64,000 nt of DNA. It comes from Methylobacterium sp. E-066 (GTDB lineage Bacteria > Pseudomonadota > Alphaproteobacteria > Rhizobiales > Beijerinckiaceae). Below the pieces are notes generated by a model. It was not told where the DNA came from and did no database searches. It worked only from the letters and a program-made list of their open reading frames with translations. Within the stretch, counting starts at the first letter, position 1. Every line of letters starts with the position of its first letter. The position numbers and the translations under genes were made by a program. Below, piece by piece: positions 25,392 through 34,215 of this stretch. The stretch is taken from contig NZ_JAKSYO010000040.1 in NCBI RefSeq assembly GCF_022829635.1, positions 1 to 64,000 on the forward strand, written 5' to 3'.

Positions 25392-26309
25392 TCACCTCGG
25401 CGCGGCCCCCGCTGCCTCGGCAGCCAGAACCTCGAAGACCAGCGCGTGCCGGAGCGCCAGGGCCTCCACGTCGGACGTGTAGCCGCCGCCGATTACCGCC
25501 ACGAGCGGGATGAGGCGCGCGCGCGCCTGGGCCACGACGAACCGATCCCGGGCCAGCAGGCCGGCATCGCTGAGGCAGAGCCGGCCGAGCCGGTCGTCAC
25601 GGTGCGGATCGACACCCGCATTGTAGAAGACGAGGTCGGGAGCCAGTACGTCGAGCAGTGGCGGCAGGCGGGCGCGCAGGACTTCGAGATAGCCGGCATC
25701 GTCGAGCCGGTCCGGCAGGCCGATATCGAGATCCCCGGCGATCTTTTGGGCGGGATAGTTGTTCTCGCAATGGATCGAGAGCGTGAACAGATCCGGGTCG
25801 AAGGCCAGGCAATCCGCCGTGCCGTCGCCCTGGTGCACGTCGCAATCGACCACCAGCACCCGCCGGACCGCCCCCTCCGCCTGAAGAGTGCGGGCGGCGA
25901 CGGCCACGTCGTTCAGCACGCAGAAGCCGGCGCCCTGCTGCCTCCGCGCGTGGTGGCTGCCCCCGGCCGCGCTGCCCGCCAATCCCTCCGTCAGGGCGAG
26001 CCGGGCCGCGAGGAGCGTCCCACCGACGGAGGCGCGCGAGCGGCGGACCAGGGCGGCGTCCACCGGCAGGCCGATCGCCCGCTCGATCTCCCGGGGCACG
26101 GCGACGCCGAGCACCGCCGCCACGTAGGCGGGATCGTGCGCGTGGGTCAGGATTTCGGCGGTCGCCAGCTCCGGGGTGACGAAGCCGAGCGGCGCCAGAC
26201 CCTTGGCGACCAAGGTCTCCGCGAGCAGGCCGTATTTGCGCATCGGAAAGCGGTGCCCGACCGGCAGGCTCGATTCGTAGGCCGGGTGAAAGGCGATGGG
26301 CGGGATCAC
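25392..26309 (-). CDS. Histone-deacetylase-family (acetoin utilisation/acetylpolyamine-type) hydrolase
   Basis: Zinc-dependent deacetylase of 305 aa. The signature runs HHARRQQGAGFCVLNDVA (double His), then VVDCDVHQGDGT (Asp and His zinc ligands), SIHCENNYP and YNAGVDPHRDD. Bacterial members remove acetyl groups from small amines or proteins. The start is GTG at 26309 with GAGG upstream. The N-terminus (FHPAYESSLPVGHRFPMRKY) matches the short class often found alone, as it is here. Confidence 0.9.
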   Translation of the reverse strand: MIPPIAFHPAYESSLPVGHRFPMRKYGLLAETLVAKGLAPLGFVTPELATAEILTHAHDPAYVAAVLGVAVPREIERAIGLPVDAALVRRSRASVGGTLLAARLALTEGLAGSAAGGSHHARRQQGAGFCVLNDVAVAARTLQAEGAVRRVLVVDCDVHQGDGTADCLAFDPDLFTLSIHCENNYPAQKIAGDLDIGLPDRLDDAGYLEVLRARLPPLLDVLAPDLVFYNAGVDPHRDDRLGRLCLSDAGLLARDRFVVAQARARLIPLVAVIGGGYTSDVEALALRHALVFEVLAAEAAGAAPR

Positions 26310-26737
26310 GCCGGCCGCCTCATCGCTCGGTCATGAGCGTCCGGCCAGCCGAACCCCGCGACAAGGCCCAAGCACCCGCGTCGAGGATCGAGACGCTGTG
26401 GCGCCGATTCACGGCATCGTTGGAACGTCTCGGGCGTGTGGCGTCGCGCATCGCGTGGACATAGCGCGGCAGGCGGCCGGATGGCAGGGAAGCCCGACTG
26501 CGGCGCTTGAGCCCGCCCTCAACCGGGACGGCTCGCAGATCGTACGGATACCGGGATCACGCAGCCGATATCTCGATCAGGCGACGCCTCCCGCATCATG
26601 CGGAATCCGGACGTCGGATACGCGGCCGTTCGCCGCCGTTCTGGATGATAAGGGCTGCGATGCCGACCCCGGCGGCCCCCGCACCGACGATCGCCGTCGC
26701 GGTCAGCCCGAACGCGTCGACGACACCACCGCCCACC
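26310..26737. other. 428-bp region without a confident gene
   Basis: It lies between the deacetylase start and the LysR remnant. The plus-strand open frames do not resemble a LysR N-terminus or any family I know. A plus-strand stretch near 26640 (VLDDKGCDAD) faintly resembles the DKGYDAD block of IS5-type transposases. On the minus strand there is a short hydrophobic open frame at 26596-26736, listed separately. This may be a rearrangement scar. Confidence 0.5.
26596..26736 (-). CDS. Possible very small membrane protein (46 aa)
   Basis: A GTG-started frame of 46 codons with a clear hydrophobic span, AFGLTATAIVGAGAAGVGIAALIIQ, and a basic C-terminal tail (ERPRIRRPDSA). The composition is protein-like, unlike the other frames here, but the ribosome site is weak and the family is not recognised. 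It could be a real small membrane protein or the C-terminus of a decayed gene. Confidence 0.3.
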   Translation of the reverse strand: MGGGVVDAFGLTATAIVGAGAAGVGIAALIIQNGGERPRIRRPDSA

Positions 26738-27250
26738 GGGGGCCACGCAGACCTCGCCGTCACCGCCTCCACGCCGGATCCGCAGCGTTACGGCTTCGCC
26801 GACCTCGAGACCGAGCGGCAGATGCTGGTGGCTGCGCCTACCTTCGCCGCGCGGGCGAAGGGACGAAGCGTCACCGCGGACTTCCTCTCCGCCCTACCAA
26901 GCCTGGCCTATGACGAGACCCTGCCGCTCATTCGACCGTATTTCGAGCACGTCTTCGGCGAGCCGCCCGACATGCAGGCGGCCGCGACCGCACCGGATCT
27001 GCGCATCCTGCTCGGCCTGGCGGAAGCCGGGACCGGATGGACCGTCCTGCCGGATTACATATGTGCCGATGCCCTGGCGACGGGGCGCCTGGTCGAGCTG
27101 CCGACCGTGAAGCCGGGACCGGACAACAGGCTCTACCTCGTCTGGAACAAGGCCGCCCTGCGTCATCCCCGCGTCGTCCACGTGCGCGACCGTCTGCTTC
27201 AGGCGATCGGCCGGGCCTCTCCGGTCCGGGCCGGCGATCCGGCGCGATGA
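26738..27250 (+). pseudogene. LysR-family regulator remnant (substrate-binding domain only)
   Basis: From about 26738 the frame reads GGHADLAVTASTPDPQRYGF and continues through LVAAPTFAARA, ILLGLAEAGTGWTVLPDY and YLVWNKAALRHPRVVHVRDRL, the second half of a LysR effector-binding domain, ending normally at 27250. About 130 residues, including the winged-helix DNA-binding domain, are missing. No matching N-terminal sequence is found in any frame upstream. It is probably a deletion remnant. Confidence 0.7.
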
Positions 27251-27281
27251 GGCCGAACCGCAATTCGCTGATTTGAGACGA

Positions 27282-27366
27282 TGGTGCGGGTAGAGGGAAT
27301 CGAACCCCCACGCCTTGCGGCTGGCGATTTTGAGTCGCCCGCGTCTACCAATTCCGCCATACCCGC
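27282..27366 (-). tRNA. tRNA-Leu (anticodon CAA)
   Basis: The minus strand gives a class II tRNA of 85 nt: acceptor GCGGGTA pairs with TACCCGC, followed by encoded ACCA. The D-arm contains GAATTGGTAGAC. The anticodon loop CTCAAAA gives CAA (27330-27332). A long variable arm (GCC-GCAA-GGC) and the T-arm GGGGGTTCGATTCCC are present. It reads UUG codons. Confidence 0.96.
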
Positions 27367-27504
27367 GCGCGTCGCGCTCTTCGCATAGGTGTGGCGTCCA
27401 GGCCAAGGGTGTGCGTGCAGGTTTTTTTGCCGGCGCCGTCGAACTGGCCAGGGCGCAGCGCCTATGCTCAAAGGGCGGCTGTTTCCTCACGATCTGGAAG
27501 TTGT

Positions 27505-28086
27505 ATGCTTCGGCGGCTCTACGCGTGGATCCTCGCGCTCAGCGGCAGGCCCTCCGCGCCTTACGTGCTCGGGGCCGTCGCTTTCGCGGAGAGCTCGTTC
27601 TTCCCGGTTCCGCCGGACGCGATGCTGGTGCCGATGGCGGTGAGCCGCCCGGACCGGGTCTGGCTCTATGCGACCATCGCCACGGTGGCGTCGGTGCTGG
27701 GTGGCCTCGTCGGCTACGCGATCGGGGCGCTGCTGTTCGATTCTGTCGGCGAATGGCTGATCCGTCTCTACGGGCTGCAGAACTCGGCCGCGACCTTCCA
27801 GGATTCCTACGCCCGCTACGGCCATTGGGTGATCCTGTTGAAGGGGCTGACGCCCATCCCCTACAAGCTCGTCACGATCACGTCGGGCTTCGCCCATTAC
27901 AGCCTGTTCTGGTTCACGGTTCTGTCGATCGTCACCCGCGGGGCCCGGTTCTTCATCCTGGCCGGGCTGCTCGGGCGCTACGGCGTCCAGATCCGCGGCG
28001 TGCTCGACCGGCATCTCAACGCGGTCGTGGCGATCTCGGTCGCCGTGGTCGTCCTCGGCTTCCTGCTGTTCAAGGTGATCCTGTAG
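27505..28086 (+). CDS. YqaA/DedA-like membrane protein
   Basis: Inner-membrane protein of 193 aa in the SNARE-associated/DedA group, YqaA branch. It has about 5 hydrophobic segments, the conserved SSFFPVPPDAMLVPM re-entrant motif near residue 30 and GLTPIPYKLVTITSG near residue 110. DedA-type proteins support membrane homeostasis, and lipid-carrier flipping has been shown for some members. The ATG at 27505 is used; upstream codons are not protein-like. It lies 2 bases before dsbB, so the two are probably an operon. Confidence 0.87.
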   Translation: MLRRLYAWILALSGRPSAPYVLGAVAFAESSFFPVPPDAMLVPMAVSRPDRVWLYATIATVASVLGGLVGYAIGALLFDSVGEWLIRLYGLQNSAATFQDSYARYGHWVILLKGLTPIPYKLVTITSGFAHYSLFWFTVLSIVTRGARFFILAGLLGRYGVQIRGVLDRHLNAVVAISVAVVVLGFLLFKVIL

Positions 28087-28088
28087 CG

Positions 28089-28577
28089 ATGAACATGGCG
28101 GCCGCGCTGCGTCTCAAGAGAGCGGGCCTCTGGCTCGCCCTCGCCTCCGCCCTGATCCTGGGTGCCGTCCTGGTGCTCCAGTACGGCTACGGCTACGCGC
28201 CGTGTAAGCTCTGCCTCATCGAGCGCCTGCCCTACTACGCCGCGGTCCCGCTCGGGCTCGCGGCCCTGTTCGCGCCGGAGCGGCTCGCGCGCCTGGCGCT
28301 TGGGCTCGCAGCCCTGGGGCTGCTGTATGGCACCGGGATCGGCGTCTACCACGCGGGTGCGGAATGGGGCTTCTGGCCGGGGCCGAGCGATTGCGGCGGC
28401 GGGACCGGCGCCAACCCGGGCCAGGTCGGCGATTTCCTGAACCAGCTTCAGACCACGAAGGTGGTCGACTGCTCGGTTGCGGCGATGCGGGTCCTGGGGA
28501 TCTCGCTGGCCGGATGGAACGCCGTCGTGGCTTTCGTGCTGGCCTCTCTCGCCGGCACGGCCGCCGTGCGTCCCTAA
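28089..28577 (+). CDS. dsbB: Disulfide bond formation protein B
   Basis: A four-helix inner-membrane quinone reductase that reoxidises DsbA. At 162 aa it has the first periplasmic CxxC (Cys39-Cys42, APCKLCLIERLPYY) and the second Cys pair (Cys102, Cys128), both required for activity. It sits 2 bases after the YqaA-type gene. Confidence 0.92.
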   Translation: MNMAAALRLKRAGLWLALASALILGAVLVLQYGYGYAPCKLCLIERLPYYAAVPLGLAALFAPERLARLALGLAALGLLYGTGIGVYHAGAEWGFWPGPSDCGGGTGANPGQVGDFLNQLQTTKVVDCSVAAMRVLGISLAGWNAVVAFVLASLAGTAAVRP

Positions 28578-28588
28578 GCAAAACCCGA

Positions 28589-29044
28589 TCAGTTGCGGTC
28601 GTCGGGCATGATCGGGATCGGCGCGACGTCGATCCCCTCATCGATCAGGGCGCGGGCCTCGGCGGGGCTCGCCTCACCGTAGATCGGACGGCCCTCGGCT
28701 TCGCCGTAATGGATCTTGCGCGCCTCCTCGGGAAAGCGCGCCCCGACATGCTCGGAATTGGCGATGACCTGCTCGCGGAGCGCCCGCAGCATGGCGCGCA
28801 CTTGCCGCTCGGGCTCGGCGATCATCGGCATCGGAGCGTCGGCCTGGGGCGCCACCGGCGCCGGAAGCTGCCTGCGATCGGTGCGGGCGACGCTCGGGGC
28901 CATGAGCGCCTTCGTCACTTTGGCGCTGTCGCAGATCGGGCAGGTCACCAGACCGCGCGCGGCCTGCGCATCGTAGGATTCGGAAGAGGGAAACCAGCTG
29001 TCGAAGCCGTGGGCGGCTTCGCAGACGAGACTGTACCGGATCAT
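28589..29044 (-). CDS. DUF1178 zinc-ribbon protein
   Basis: A 151-residue protein beginning MIRYSLVCEAAHGFDSWFPS with CPICDS near residue 36, the Cys ligands of the DUF1178 zinc ribbon. The C-terminus (HYGEAEGRPIYGEASPAEARALIDEGI) is the conserved family tail. It follows the nitrilase-like gene by 8 bases. This grxC-nitrilase-DUF1178 order is common in alphaproteobacteria; the function is unknown. Confidence 0.88.
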   Translation of the reverse strand: MIRYSLVCEAAHGFDSWFPSSESYDAQAARGLVTCPICDSAKVTKALMAPSVARTDRRQLPAPVAPQADAPMPMIAEPERQVRAMLRALREQVIANSEHVGARFPEEARKIHYGEAEGRPIYGEASPAEARALIDEGIDVAPIPIMPDDRN

Positions 29045-29052
29045 TCTGTCGC

Positions 29053-29910
29053 TTACTGTGCGGCCTGGACCTCAGGCCCGATGCGCTCGACCGTGAACGC
29101 GCGCGTATGTTGCAGCGCCGGGATCCGCGCCCGCGCATCCGCGACCTGGGCGAGGTCGATCTCGGCCAGGATCACCCCCGGCTCGGCCCCGTCGGCATCG
29201 GCGAGCACCCGGCCCCAGGGATCGACGATCAGCGAGTGGCCGTAGGTCTCGCGCCCATCCTCGTGGACACCGCCCTGCGCCGCCGAGATCACGAAGGCGC
29301 CGGTCTCGATCGCCCGCGCCCGCTGGAGGATGTGCCAATGCGCCTCGCCGGTCTGGCGGGTAAAGCAGGCCGGCGCGGTGAGGATCTCCGCGCCCGCCTC
29401 GGCCAGGGCCCGGTACAGAGCCGGGAAGCGGATATCGTAGCAAATCGTGAGGCCGAGCATCGCCCAGGGTGTCGCCGCCAGGACCGCACAGGCGCCACCG
29501 GTATAGGTCGCCGATTCGCGCCAGCGCTCGCCGCTCGGCAGATCGACATCGAACAGGTGCAGCTTGTCGTAGGAGCCGAGTATCGCGCCGTCCGCGCCGA
29601 TCAGGTAGGCCCGGTTGGCGATCTTGTCGCCCGACCGCACCGCGATCGAGCCGATATGCACCATCACCCCGCTATCCCGGGCGGTCTGCCGCAGGCCGGC
29701 CAGGGTCGCATCCTGGTCTTCCACGGTGACGTGCGCGAACAGCCGCTCGCGACTGCGCTCGACCAGGGAGGTCATCTCGGGGGTCTGGACGTAATGCGCG
29801 CCGCGGCTCGCGGCCTCGCGCACGCCGGCAATCGCCGCGTCGCAATTGGCCGCCGGGTCGCGGCCCGAGCGCATCTGCACGCAGGCGGCGGTGAAGCGCC
29901 TCTCAGGCAT
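29053..29910 (-). CDS. Carbon-nitrogen hydrolase (Nit1/Nit2-like amidase)
   Basis: Nitrilase-superfamily enzyme of 285 aa with the complete triad: Glu45 (TPEMTSL), Lys116 (YDKLHLFDV) and Cys157 (TICYDIRFP). The sequence is closest to the Nit1/Nit2 group, which repairs deaminated glutathione or hydrolyses omega-amides. A glutathione link is attractive because its start overlaps the glutaredoxin gene by 8 bases. Confidence 0.9.
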   Translation of the reverse strand: MPERRFTAACVQMRSGRDPAANCDAAIAGVREAASRGAHYVQTPEMTSLVERSRERLFAHVTVEDQDATLAGLRQTARDSGVMVHIGSIAVRSGDKIANRAYLIGADGAILGSYDKLHLFDVDLPSGERWRESATYTGGACAVLAATPWAMLGLTICYDIRFPALYRALAEAGAEILTAPACFTRQTGEAHWHILQRARAIETGAFVISAAQGGVHEDGRETYGHSLIVDPWGRVLADADGAEPGVILAEIDLAQVADARARIPALQHTRAFTVERIGPEVQAAQ

Positions 29911-30172
29911 CGGCCTTGTCCGTCAGCAGCGGATCGAGCTTGCCGGCACGGTCGAGGGCGTACAGATCGTCGCAGCCGCCGACATGGGTCGCCGCGATGA
30001 AGATCTGCGGGACGCTGGTGCGCCCCCCGGCGCGCTCGACCATCGTGGCCCGCGCGCCCTGCGCACGCTCCACGTCGATCTCCTGGAAGGCGACGCCCTT
30101 CTCCTTCAGCAGACTCTTGGCCGCCGAGCAGTAGGGGCACCAGGCCGTGGTGTAGATCGTGACCGGCTGCAT
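29903..30172 (-). CDS. grxC: Glutaredoxin 3
   Basis: An 89-residue thioredoxin-fold glutaredoxin with the dithiol active site CPYC (residues 12-15), cis-Pro in TSVPQIFI and GGCDDLYAL for glutathione binding. It reduces disulfides and glutathionylated proteins. It is the first gene of the grxC-nitrilase-DUF1178 operon. Confidence 0.94.
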   Translation of the reverse strand: MQPVTIYTTAWCPYCSAAKSLLKEKGVAFQEIDVERAQGARATMVERAGGRTSVPQIFIAATHVGGCDDLYALDRAGKLDPLLTDKADA

Positions 30173-30314
30173 GGCGGGCGTCGTCTCGCGCGTGAACTCC
30201 CACCATATAGGAGCACACCCGTCGAAACACCTATGCCCGCGTGGTCACAGACGCACCGGCCCGCATGGCGCGGGGCCGATGTCGAATACAGAACCGATTA
30301 GCCGGATGGGCCTG

Positions 30315-30671
30315 TCAGGCGGCCATCAGCTTCTCGACCTCGTTGACGAGGTCGCGCAGGTGGAACGGCTTCGACAGCACCTTGGCGTCCTTCGGGGCCT
30401 TCGAATCCGGGTTGAGCGCGACCGCGGCGAAACCGGTGATGAACATCACCTTGATGTCCGGATCGAGCTCGGTGGCGCGCCGCGCCAGCTCGATCCCATC
30501 CATCTCGGGCATCACGATATCGGTCAGCAGCAGCTCGAACGGTTCTTCGCGCAGCCGGTTGTAGGCGGAGAGGCCGTTGTCGAAGGACAGGACGTCGTAG
30601 CCCGCGTTCTGCAACGCCTTGGCCAGGAACCGGCGCATGTCGTTGTCGTCTTCCGCCAGCAGGATTTTCAT
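30315..30671 (-). CDS. cpdR: Response regulator CpdR
   Basis: A single-domain receiver of 118 aa with phosphoacceptor Asp51 (LLTDIVMPEMDG), acidic pocket EDD (7-9), Thr in FITGFAA and Lys in LSKPF. There is no output domain. The close fit in length and sequence to Caulobacter CpdR, including the C-terminal Ala-Ala, indicates the ClpXP adaptor that controls cell-cycle proteolysis when unphosphorylated. It stands alone, divergent from the amidohydrolase gene. Confidence 0.92.
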   Translation of the reverse strand: MKILLAEDDNDMRRFLAKALQNAGYDVLSFDNGLSAYNRLREEPFELLLTDIVMPEMDGIELARRATELDPDIKVMFITGFAAVALNPDSKAPKDAKVLSKPFHLRDLVNEVEKLMAA

Positions 30672-30880
30672 CGGCCGTTTCCGAGCCCTCGAGTCGAAAT
30701 GTTGATCCCATAAAGGGAGGCGATGGTAAACAAGGTGTTAGGATTGGAGCCCGCGGCCGGCGCCGCGCGTCTCATGGACGGCCGTGTGGGCCGTCGGCAC
30801 CAGAGTGGACAGGCGATCATTCGCATACCACAGTGCGTGTCCGCTGCGTTTTCCCAACCGCCGGGGCCTGCACACATCCA

Positions 30881-31783
30881 ATGATCGCGCCCGAAACGGT
30901 ACAGCCCGACGCCTTCGGTTTTGCCCCGGCCTTCGCGGTCGACGAGCCGGCGACGCACACCCTGCCCTTCGTCTTCAATACCGGCCATTCCGGCGCCGTC
31001 TACCCCCCGGATTTCATCGCGGCTTCGCGCCTGGATGCCCTGACCCTGCGCCGGTCCGAGGACGCCCATGTCGATCGCCTGTTCGCCCCGGTGGTCGAGC
31101 TCGGCGCACCGCTGCTCCGGGCCAACTTTCCCCGGGCCTTCCTCGACGTGAACCGCGAGCCGTTCGAGCTCGACCCGCGCATGTTCGACGGGCGGCTGCC
31201 GCCCTTTGCCAACACGAGGTCGATGCGGGTCGCAGGCGGGCTTGGCACAGTTCCGCGGGTCGTGGCGGACGGCCAGGAGATCTACGCCAAGCGCTTGCCG
31301 GTCAGCGAGGCGACCGCCCGGATCGAGGCCCTGTACAAGCCCTACCACCGGGTGCTGCGCGGGCTGATCCAGCGCACCGCGCGCACGCACGGCCATTGCG
31401 TGCTGATCGATTGCCACTCGATGCCGTCCTCAAGCCTCGGGCGTGATGCCGAGATCAAGGCCGACATGGTCCTGGGGGATCGCTACGGAACGGCCTGCGC
31501 ACCCGGCCTGATCGAGGCGTTCGAGGCAACGTTCCGCGCCCACGGCTTTCGCGTGGTGCGTAACAAGCCTTACGCGGGCGGCTTCATCACCGAGCATTAC
31601 GGCGAACCGAATCTCGGGCGTCATGCCCTGCAGATCGAGGTCAACCGGGCGCTCTACATGAACGAAACGAGCCTCGCGGTGACGGCGGATTTCCCGACCC
31701 TCGTGAAGGCGCTGCGGACGGTCATCGCCACGGTGGCGGCCGATCTCGGCGATCTCGCGCCCAGCCGGATGGCGGCCGAATAG
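30881..31783 (+). CDS. N-formylglutamate amidohydrolase family protein
   Basis: A 300-residue zinc amidohydrolase of the FGase family (PF05013). Conserved blocks are FVFNTGHSGAVYPP, the RSEDAHVD segment, ANFPRAFLDVNREPFELDP and VLIDCHSMPS near residue 165, then YAGGFITEHYG. It hydrolyses N-formylglutamate or related N-acyl amino acids (the last step of one histidine pathway); no hut genes are nearby. The ATG at 30881 is chosen because the 16 codons before it are not conserved-looking. Confidence 0.88.
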   Translation: MIAPETVQPDAFGFAPAFAVDEPATHTLPFVFNTGHSGAVYPPDFIAASRLDALTLRRSEDAHVDRLFAPVVELGAPLLRANFPRAFLDVNREPFELDPRMFDGRLPPFANTRSMRVAGGLGTVPRVVADGQEIYAKRLPVSEATARIEALYKPYHRVLRGLIQRTARTHGHCVLIDCHSMPSSSLGRDAEIKADMVLGDRYGTACAPGLIEAFEATFRAHGFRVVRNKPYAGGFITEHYGEPNLGRHALQIEVNRALYMNETSLAVTADFPTLVKALRTVIATVAADLGDLAPSRMAAE

Positions 31784-31825
31784 GATCCGCGCCGCAGGCA
31801 TTCGACATCGCTTGTCGAGAGCCCG

Positions 31826-31858
31826 AAAAGAAAAAAGGCCACTCCCGAAGGAGCGGCC
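31826..31858 (-). terminator. Strong rho-independent terminator (minus strand)
   Basis: Read on the minus strand, GGCCGCTCC-TTCG-GGAGTGGCC forms a 9-bp stem (one G-U pair) with a UUCG tetraloop, followed by TTTTTTC and more T. On the plus strand the wobble would be an A-C mismatch and no T-run follows, so the orientation is clear. It ends the small RNA candidate and probably galU readthrough. Confidence 0.9.
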
Positions 31859-31922
31859 CGAAGTCTAGGGAGGAAACGCCCAAGAAGGGCTACGGGACCG
31901 CGACGCCATCGCGATCTCGCAA
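31828..31922 (-). ncRNA. Candidate small RNA with exposed CCUCC (anti-Shine-Dalgarno type)
   Basis: About 95 nt on the minus strand between galU and the terminator. In order it can form hairpin CGCGA-TGGCG-TCGCG (31899-31913) and hairpin GCCC-TTCTT-GGGC (31878-31890), then an unpaired stretch GTTTCCTCCCTAGACTT holding CCTCC at 31869-31873, then the terminator hairpin. This is the design of alphaproteobacterial CCUCC-type sRNAs (alpha-r14/r15, cuckoo-like), which mask ribosome binding sites. The 5' end near 31922 is a guess from a TTTAATT -10-like box at 31929-31935. No open frame with a start fits this stretch. Confidence 0.55.
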
Positions 31923-32018
31923 CGCACAAATTAAAGTGCGCCGCACAAGAAGCAAGGGCAAAAACCGCGTCGGCCTCCGCGATGATTGCATGGCTCGGCC
32001 GCGCCATGCGCACAGGGT

Positions 32019-32885
32019 CTAGCTCTGGGCCAGCAGCTTGGCGATCTCGGCCTTGAGCGGACCCGCCAGGTCCGGCCGCTCCAGCGCGTAGGCGAGGTTG
32101 GCCGTGAGGAAGCCGATCTTCGAGCCGGTGTCGTAGGTCCGGCCCTCGTAGTGCAGGCCGAAGAAATCCTGCGTTTCCATCAGGTCGATCATGGCGTCGG
32201 TGAGCTGGATCTCGCCGCCGGCGCCCTTCTTCCCGTGCTCCAGGATCCCGAAGATCTCTGGCTGGAGGATGTAGCGGCCGGAGATGATGAAGTTCGACGG
32301 CGCGGTGCCCTGCTTGGGCTTCTCGACCATGCCGGTGATCTCGAAGGACTGGCCGTAGGTCTCGCCGACGCTGACGATGCCGTACTGGTGCGTCTCCTCC
32401 GGGGCGACCTCTTCGACCGCGATGATGTTGCCGCCGTGCCGCTCGTAGGTCGCGAGCATCTGCTGCATGCAGCCGCGGCTCAGCATGTCCGGCAGCAGCA
32501 CCGCGAACGGCTCGTCGCCGACGATCTCCCGGGCGCACCAGACCGCGTGGCCGAGGCCGAGGGGGGCCTGCTGGCGGGTGAAGCTGGTCTGGCCGGCCTT
32601 GGGCAGATCGCGCTTCAGCTCCTCGTAAGCGGCCGTCTTCCCACGCTCCTGAAGGGTGTGTTCGAGTTCGTACGCAATATCGAAATGGTCTTCGATCACC
32701 GCCTTGCCGCGACCCGTGACGAAGATGAAGTGCTCGATGCCGGCCTCACGCGCCTCGTCGACGACGTGCTGCACTACCGGCCGGTCCACGACCGTGAGCA
32801 TTTCCTTCGGGACCGCCTTGGTGGCGGGCAGGAATCGCGTGCCCAGGCCCGCGACGGGCAGGACAGCCTTGCGGATCGGTTTCAT
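32019..32885 (-). CDS. galU: UTP--glucose-1-phosphate uridylyltransferase
   Basis: Makes UDP-glucose, the precursor for exopolysaccharide and for GalE. It is a 288-residue nucleotidyltransferase with [17 protein letters not shown] (nucleotide loop), [23 protein letters not shown] and [13 protein letters not shown]. The start MKPIRKAV at 32885 is the family start. It corresponds to rhizobial ExoN. It is divergent from galE across 277 bases in which I see no gene. Confidence 0.95.
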   Translation of the reverse strand: MKPIRKAVLPVAGLGTRFLPATKAVPKEMLTVVDRPVVQHVVDEAREAGIEHFIFVTGRGKAVIEDHFDIAYELEHTLQERGKTAAYEELKRDLPKAGQTSFTRQQAPLGLGHAVWCAREIVGDEPFAVLLPDMLSRGCMQQMLATYERHGGNIIAVEEVAPEETHQYGIVSVGETYGQSFEITGMVEKPKQGTAPSNFIISGRYILQPEIFGILEHGKKGAGGEIQLTDAMIDLMETQDFFGLHYEGRTYDTGSKIGFLTANLAYALERPDLAGPLKAEIAKLLAQS

Positions 32886-33162
32886 CAAGCGGCAACCCCG
32901 GGAACAGAAAGGAACGGCATGGGCAATGGTTCGAGCCGTGAGATAGCTTAGCACGATGCTTTGCAAGGCCTCTACGTCGTTAGTATGAGGCAGAGCACCG
33001 TAAATATACCGTCTCCGACCACCTGAAGTGGCCGTTACCAAGTGGAATCCCACCCGGCGTTTGAACGCGCGATGAAGCGGCGGGCTGGCCCCTTGCCCGG
33101 CCGCATTCGGTTCGGGCAAGACCCCCGGCGAATATCATCGGAACGGCTTCGGAGCGGATGAC

Positions 33163-34155
33163 ATGGCGGTTCTGGTGACGGGCGGGGCGGGGTATATCGG
33201 CAGCCACATGGTTCTGGCGCTGCTGGATGCCGGCCACGACGAGATCGTGGTGCTAGACGATCTCTCCACCGGCTTCGACTGGGCCGTGCCCGAGGGCGTC
33301 AAGCTCGTGGTCGGCGACGTCGCCGACCAGGCGCTGGTCACCCAGACCATCCTGCAGCACCGCATCGACGCGCTCGCCCACTTCGCCGCCCGGATCGTCG
33401 TGCCGGACTCGGTCGCCGATCCGCTCGGCTACTACCTGGCCAATACCGTCAAGACCCGCGCCCTGATCGAGGCCGCGACGCGGGCGGGCGTGCGCCACGT
33501 GATCTTCTCCTCCACCGCCGCCGTCTACGGCGAGCCCGAGGTGGTGCCGGTGCCCGAGGACCTGCCCCTCAACCCGATCAACCCCTACGGCCGCTCCAAG
33601 CTGATGAGCGAGTGGATGATCGCCGACGCGGCCGCCGCGCACGGCTTTTCGTATGTGGTTCTGCGCTACTTCAACGTCGCCGGCGCCGATCCGGCCGGAC
33701 GCTCCGGGCAGTCGACCCCGGACGCCACGCACCTGATCAAGGTGGCCACGCAAGCTGCGCTCGGCCGGCGCGACCGGCTCGACGTCTACGGCACCGACTA
33801 CCCGACCCCGGACGGCTCGTGCCTGCGCGACTACATCCAGGTCTCTGACCTGGCCGAGGCGCACCGGGTGGCGCTCGACCACCTGCGCGGGGGCGGCGAG
33901 AGCCTGACGCTGAATTGCGGCTACGGCCGGGGCTACTCGGTCCTGGAGGTGATCGAGGTGGTCAAGCGGATCTCCGGGCGGGACTTCGAGGTGCGGCTGT
34001 GCCCGCGCCGGCCCGGCGATCCGGCGCGGATCGTGGCGGAGGCGGGGCGGATCCGGTCGCGGCTGGGCTGGCAGCCGCGCCACGACGACCTCGACGCCAT
34101 CGTCGCCCAGGCGCTCGCCTGGGAGGATAAACTCAGTACGCGCAATCGGGTCTGA
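33163..34155 (+). CDS. galE: UDP-glucose 4-epimerase
   Basis: Interconverts UDP-glucose and UDP-galactose. It is an extended SDR of 330 aa: VTGGAGYIGSH for NAD, STAAVYG with the catalytic Ser/Thr, and Tyr142-x3-Lys146 in PYGRSKLMSEW. It is the rhizobial ExoB equivalent and the first plus-strand gene of the exopolysaccharide locus. Confidence 0.94.
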   Translation: MAVLVTGGAGYIGSHMVLALLDAGHDEIVVLDDLSTGFDWAVPEGVKLVVGDVADQALVTQTILQHRIDALAHFAARIVVPDSVADPLGYYLANTVKTRALIEAATRAGVRHVIFSSTAAVYGEPEVVPVPEDLPLNPINPYGRSKLMSEWMIADAAAAHGFSYVVLRYFNVAGADPAGRSGQSTPDATHLIKVATQAALGRRDRLDVYGTDYPTPDGSCLRDYIQVSDLAEAHRVALDHLRGGGESLTLNCGYGRGYSVLEVIEVVKRISGRDFEVRLCPRRPGDPARIVAEAGRIRSRLGWQPRHDDLDAIVAQALAWEDKLSTRNRV

Positions 34156-34215
34156 ACGGCGCTAAAGCGTGCTAATGCCGGCCTCAAGCCATGAATCCTG
34201 ATAGAGGTTGCCTGA

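Noticed and set aside
26640-26680. Peptide VLDDKGCDAD resembling an IS5 transposase block
   Set aside because: Only about ten residues match and the flanks do not; kept as a hint of a scar, not as an element.
31861-31880. GGAGGAAAC on the plus strand as a ribosome binding site for a small gene
   Set aside because: No start codon or open frame follows within a workable distance; the minus-strand hairpins and terminator explain the sequence better.
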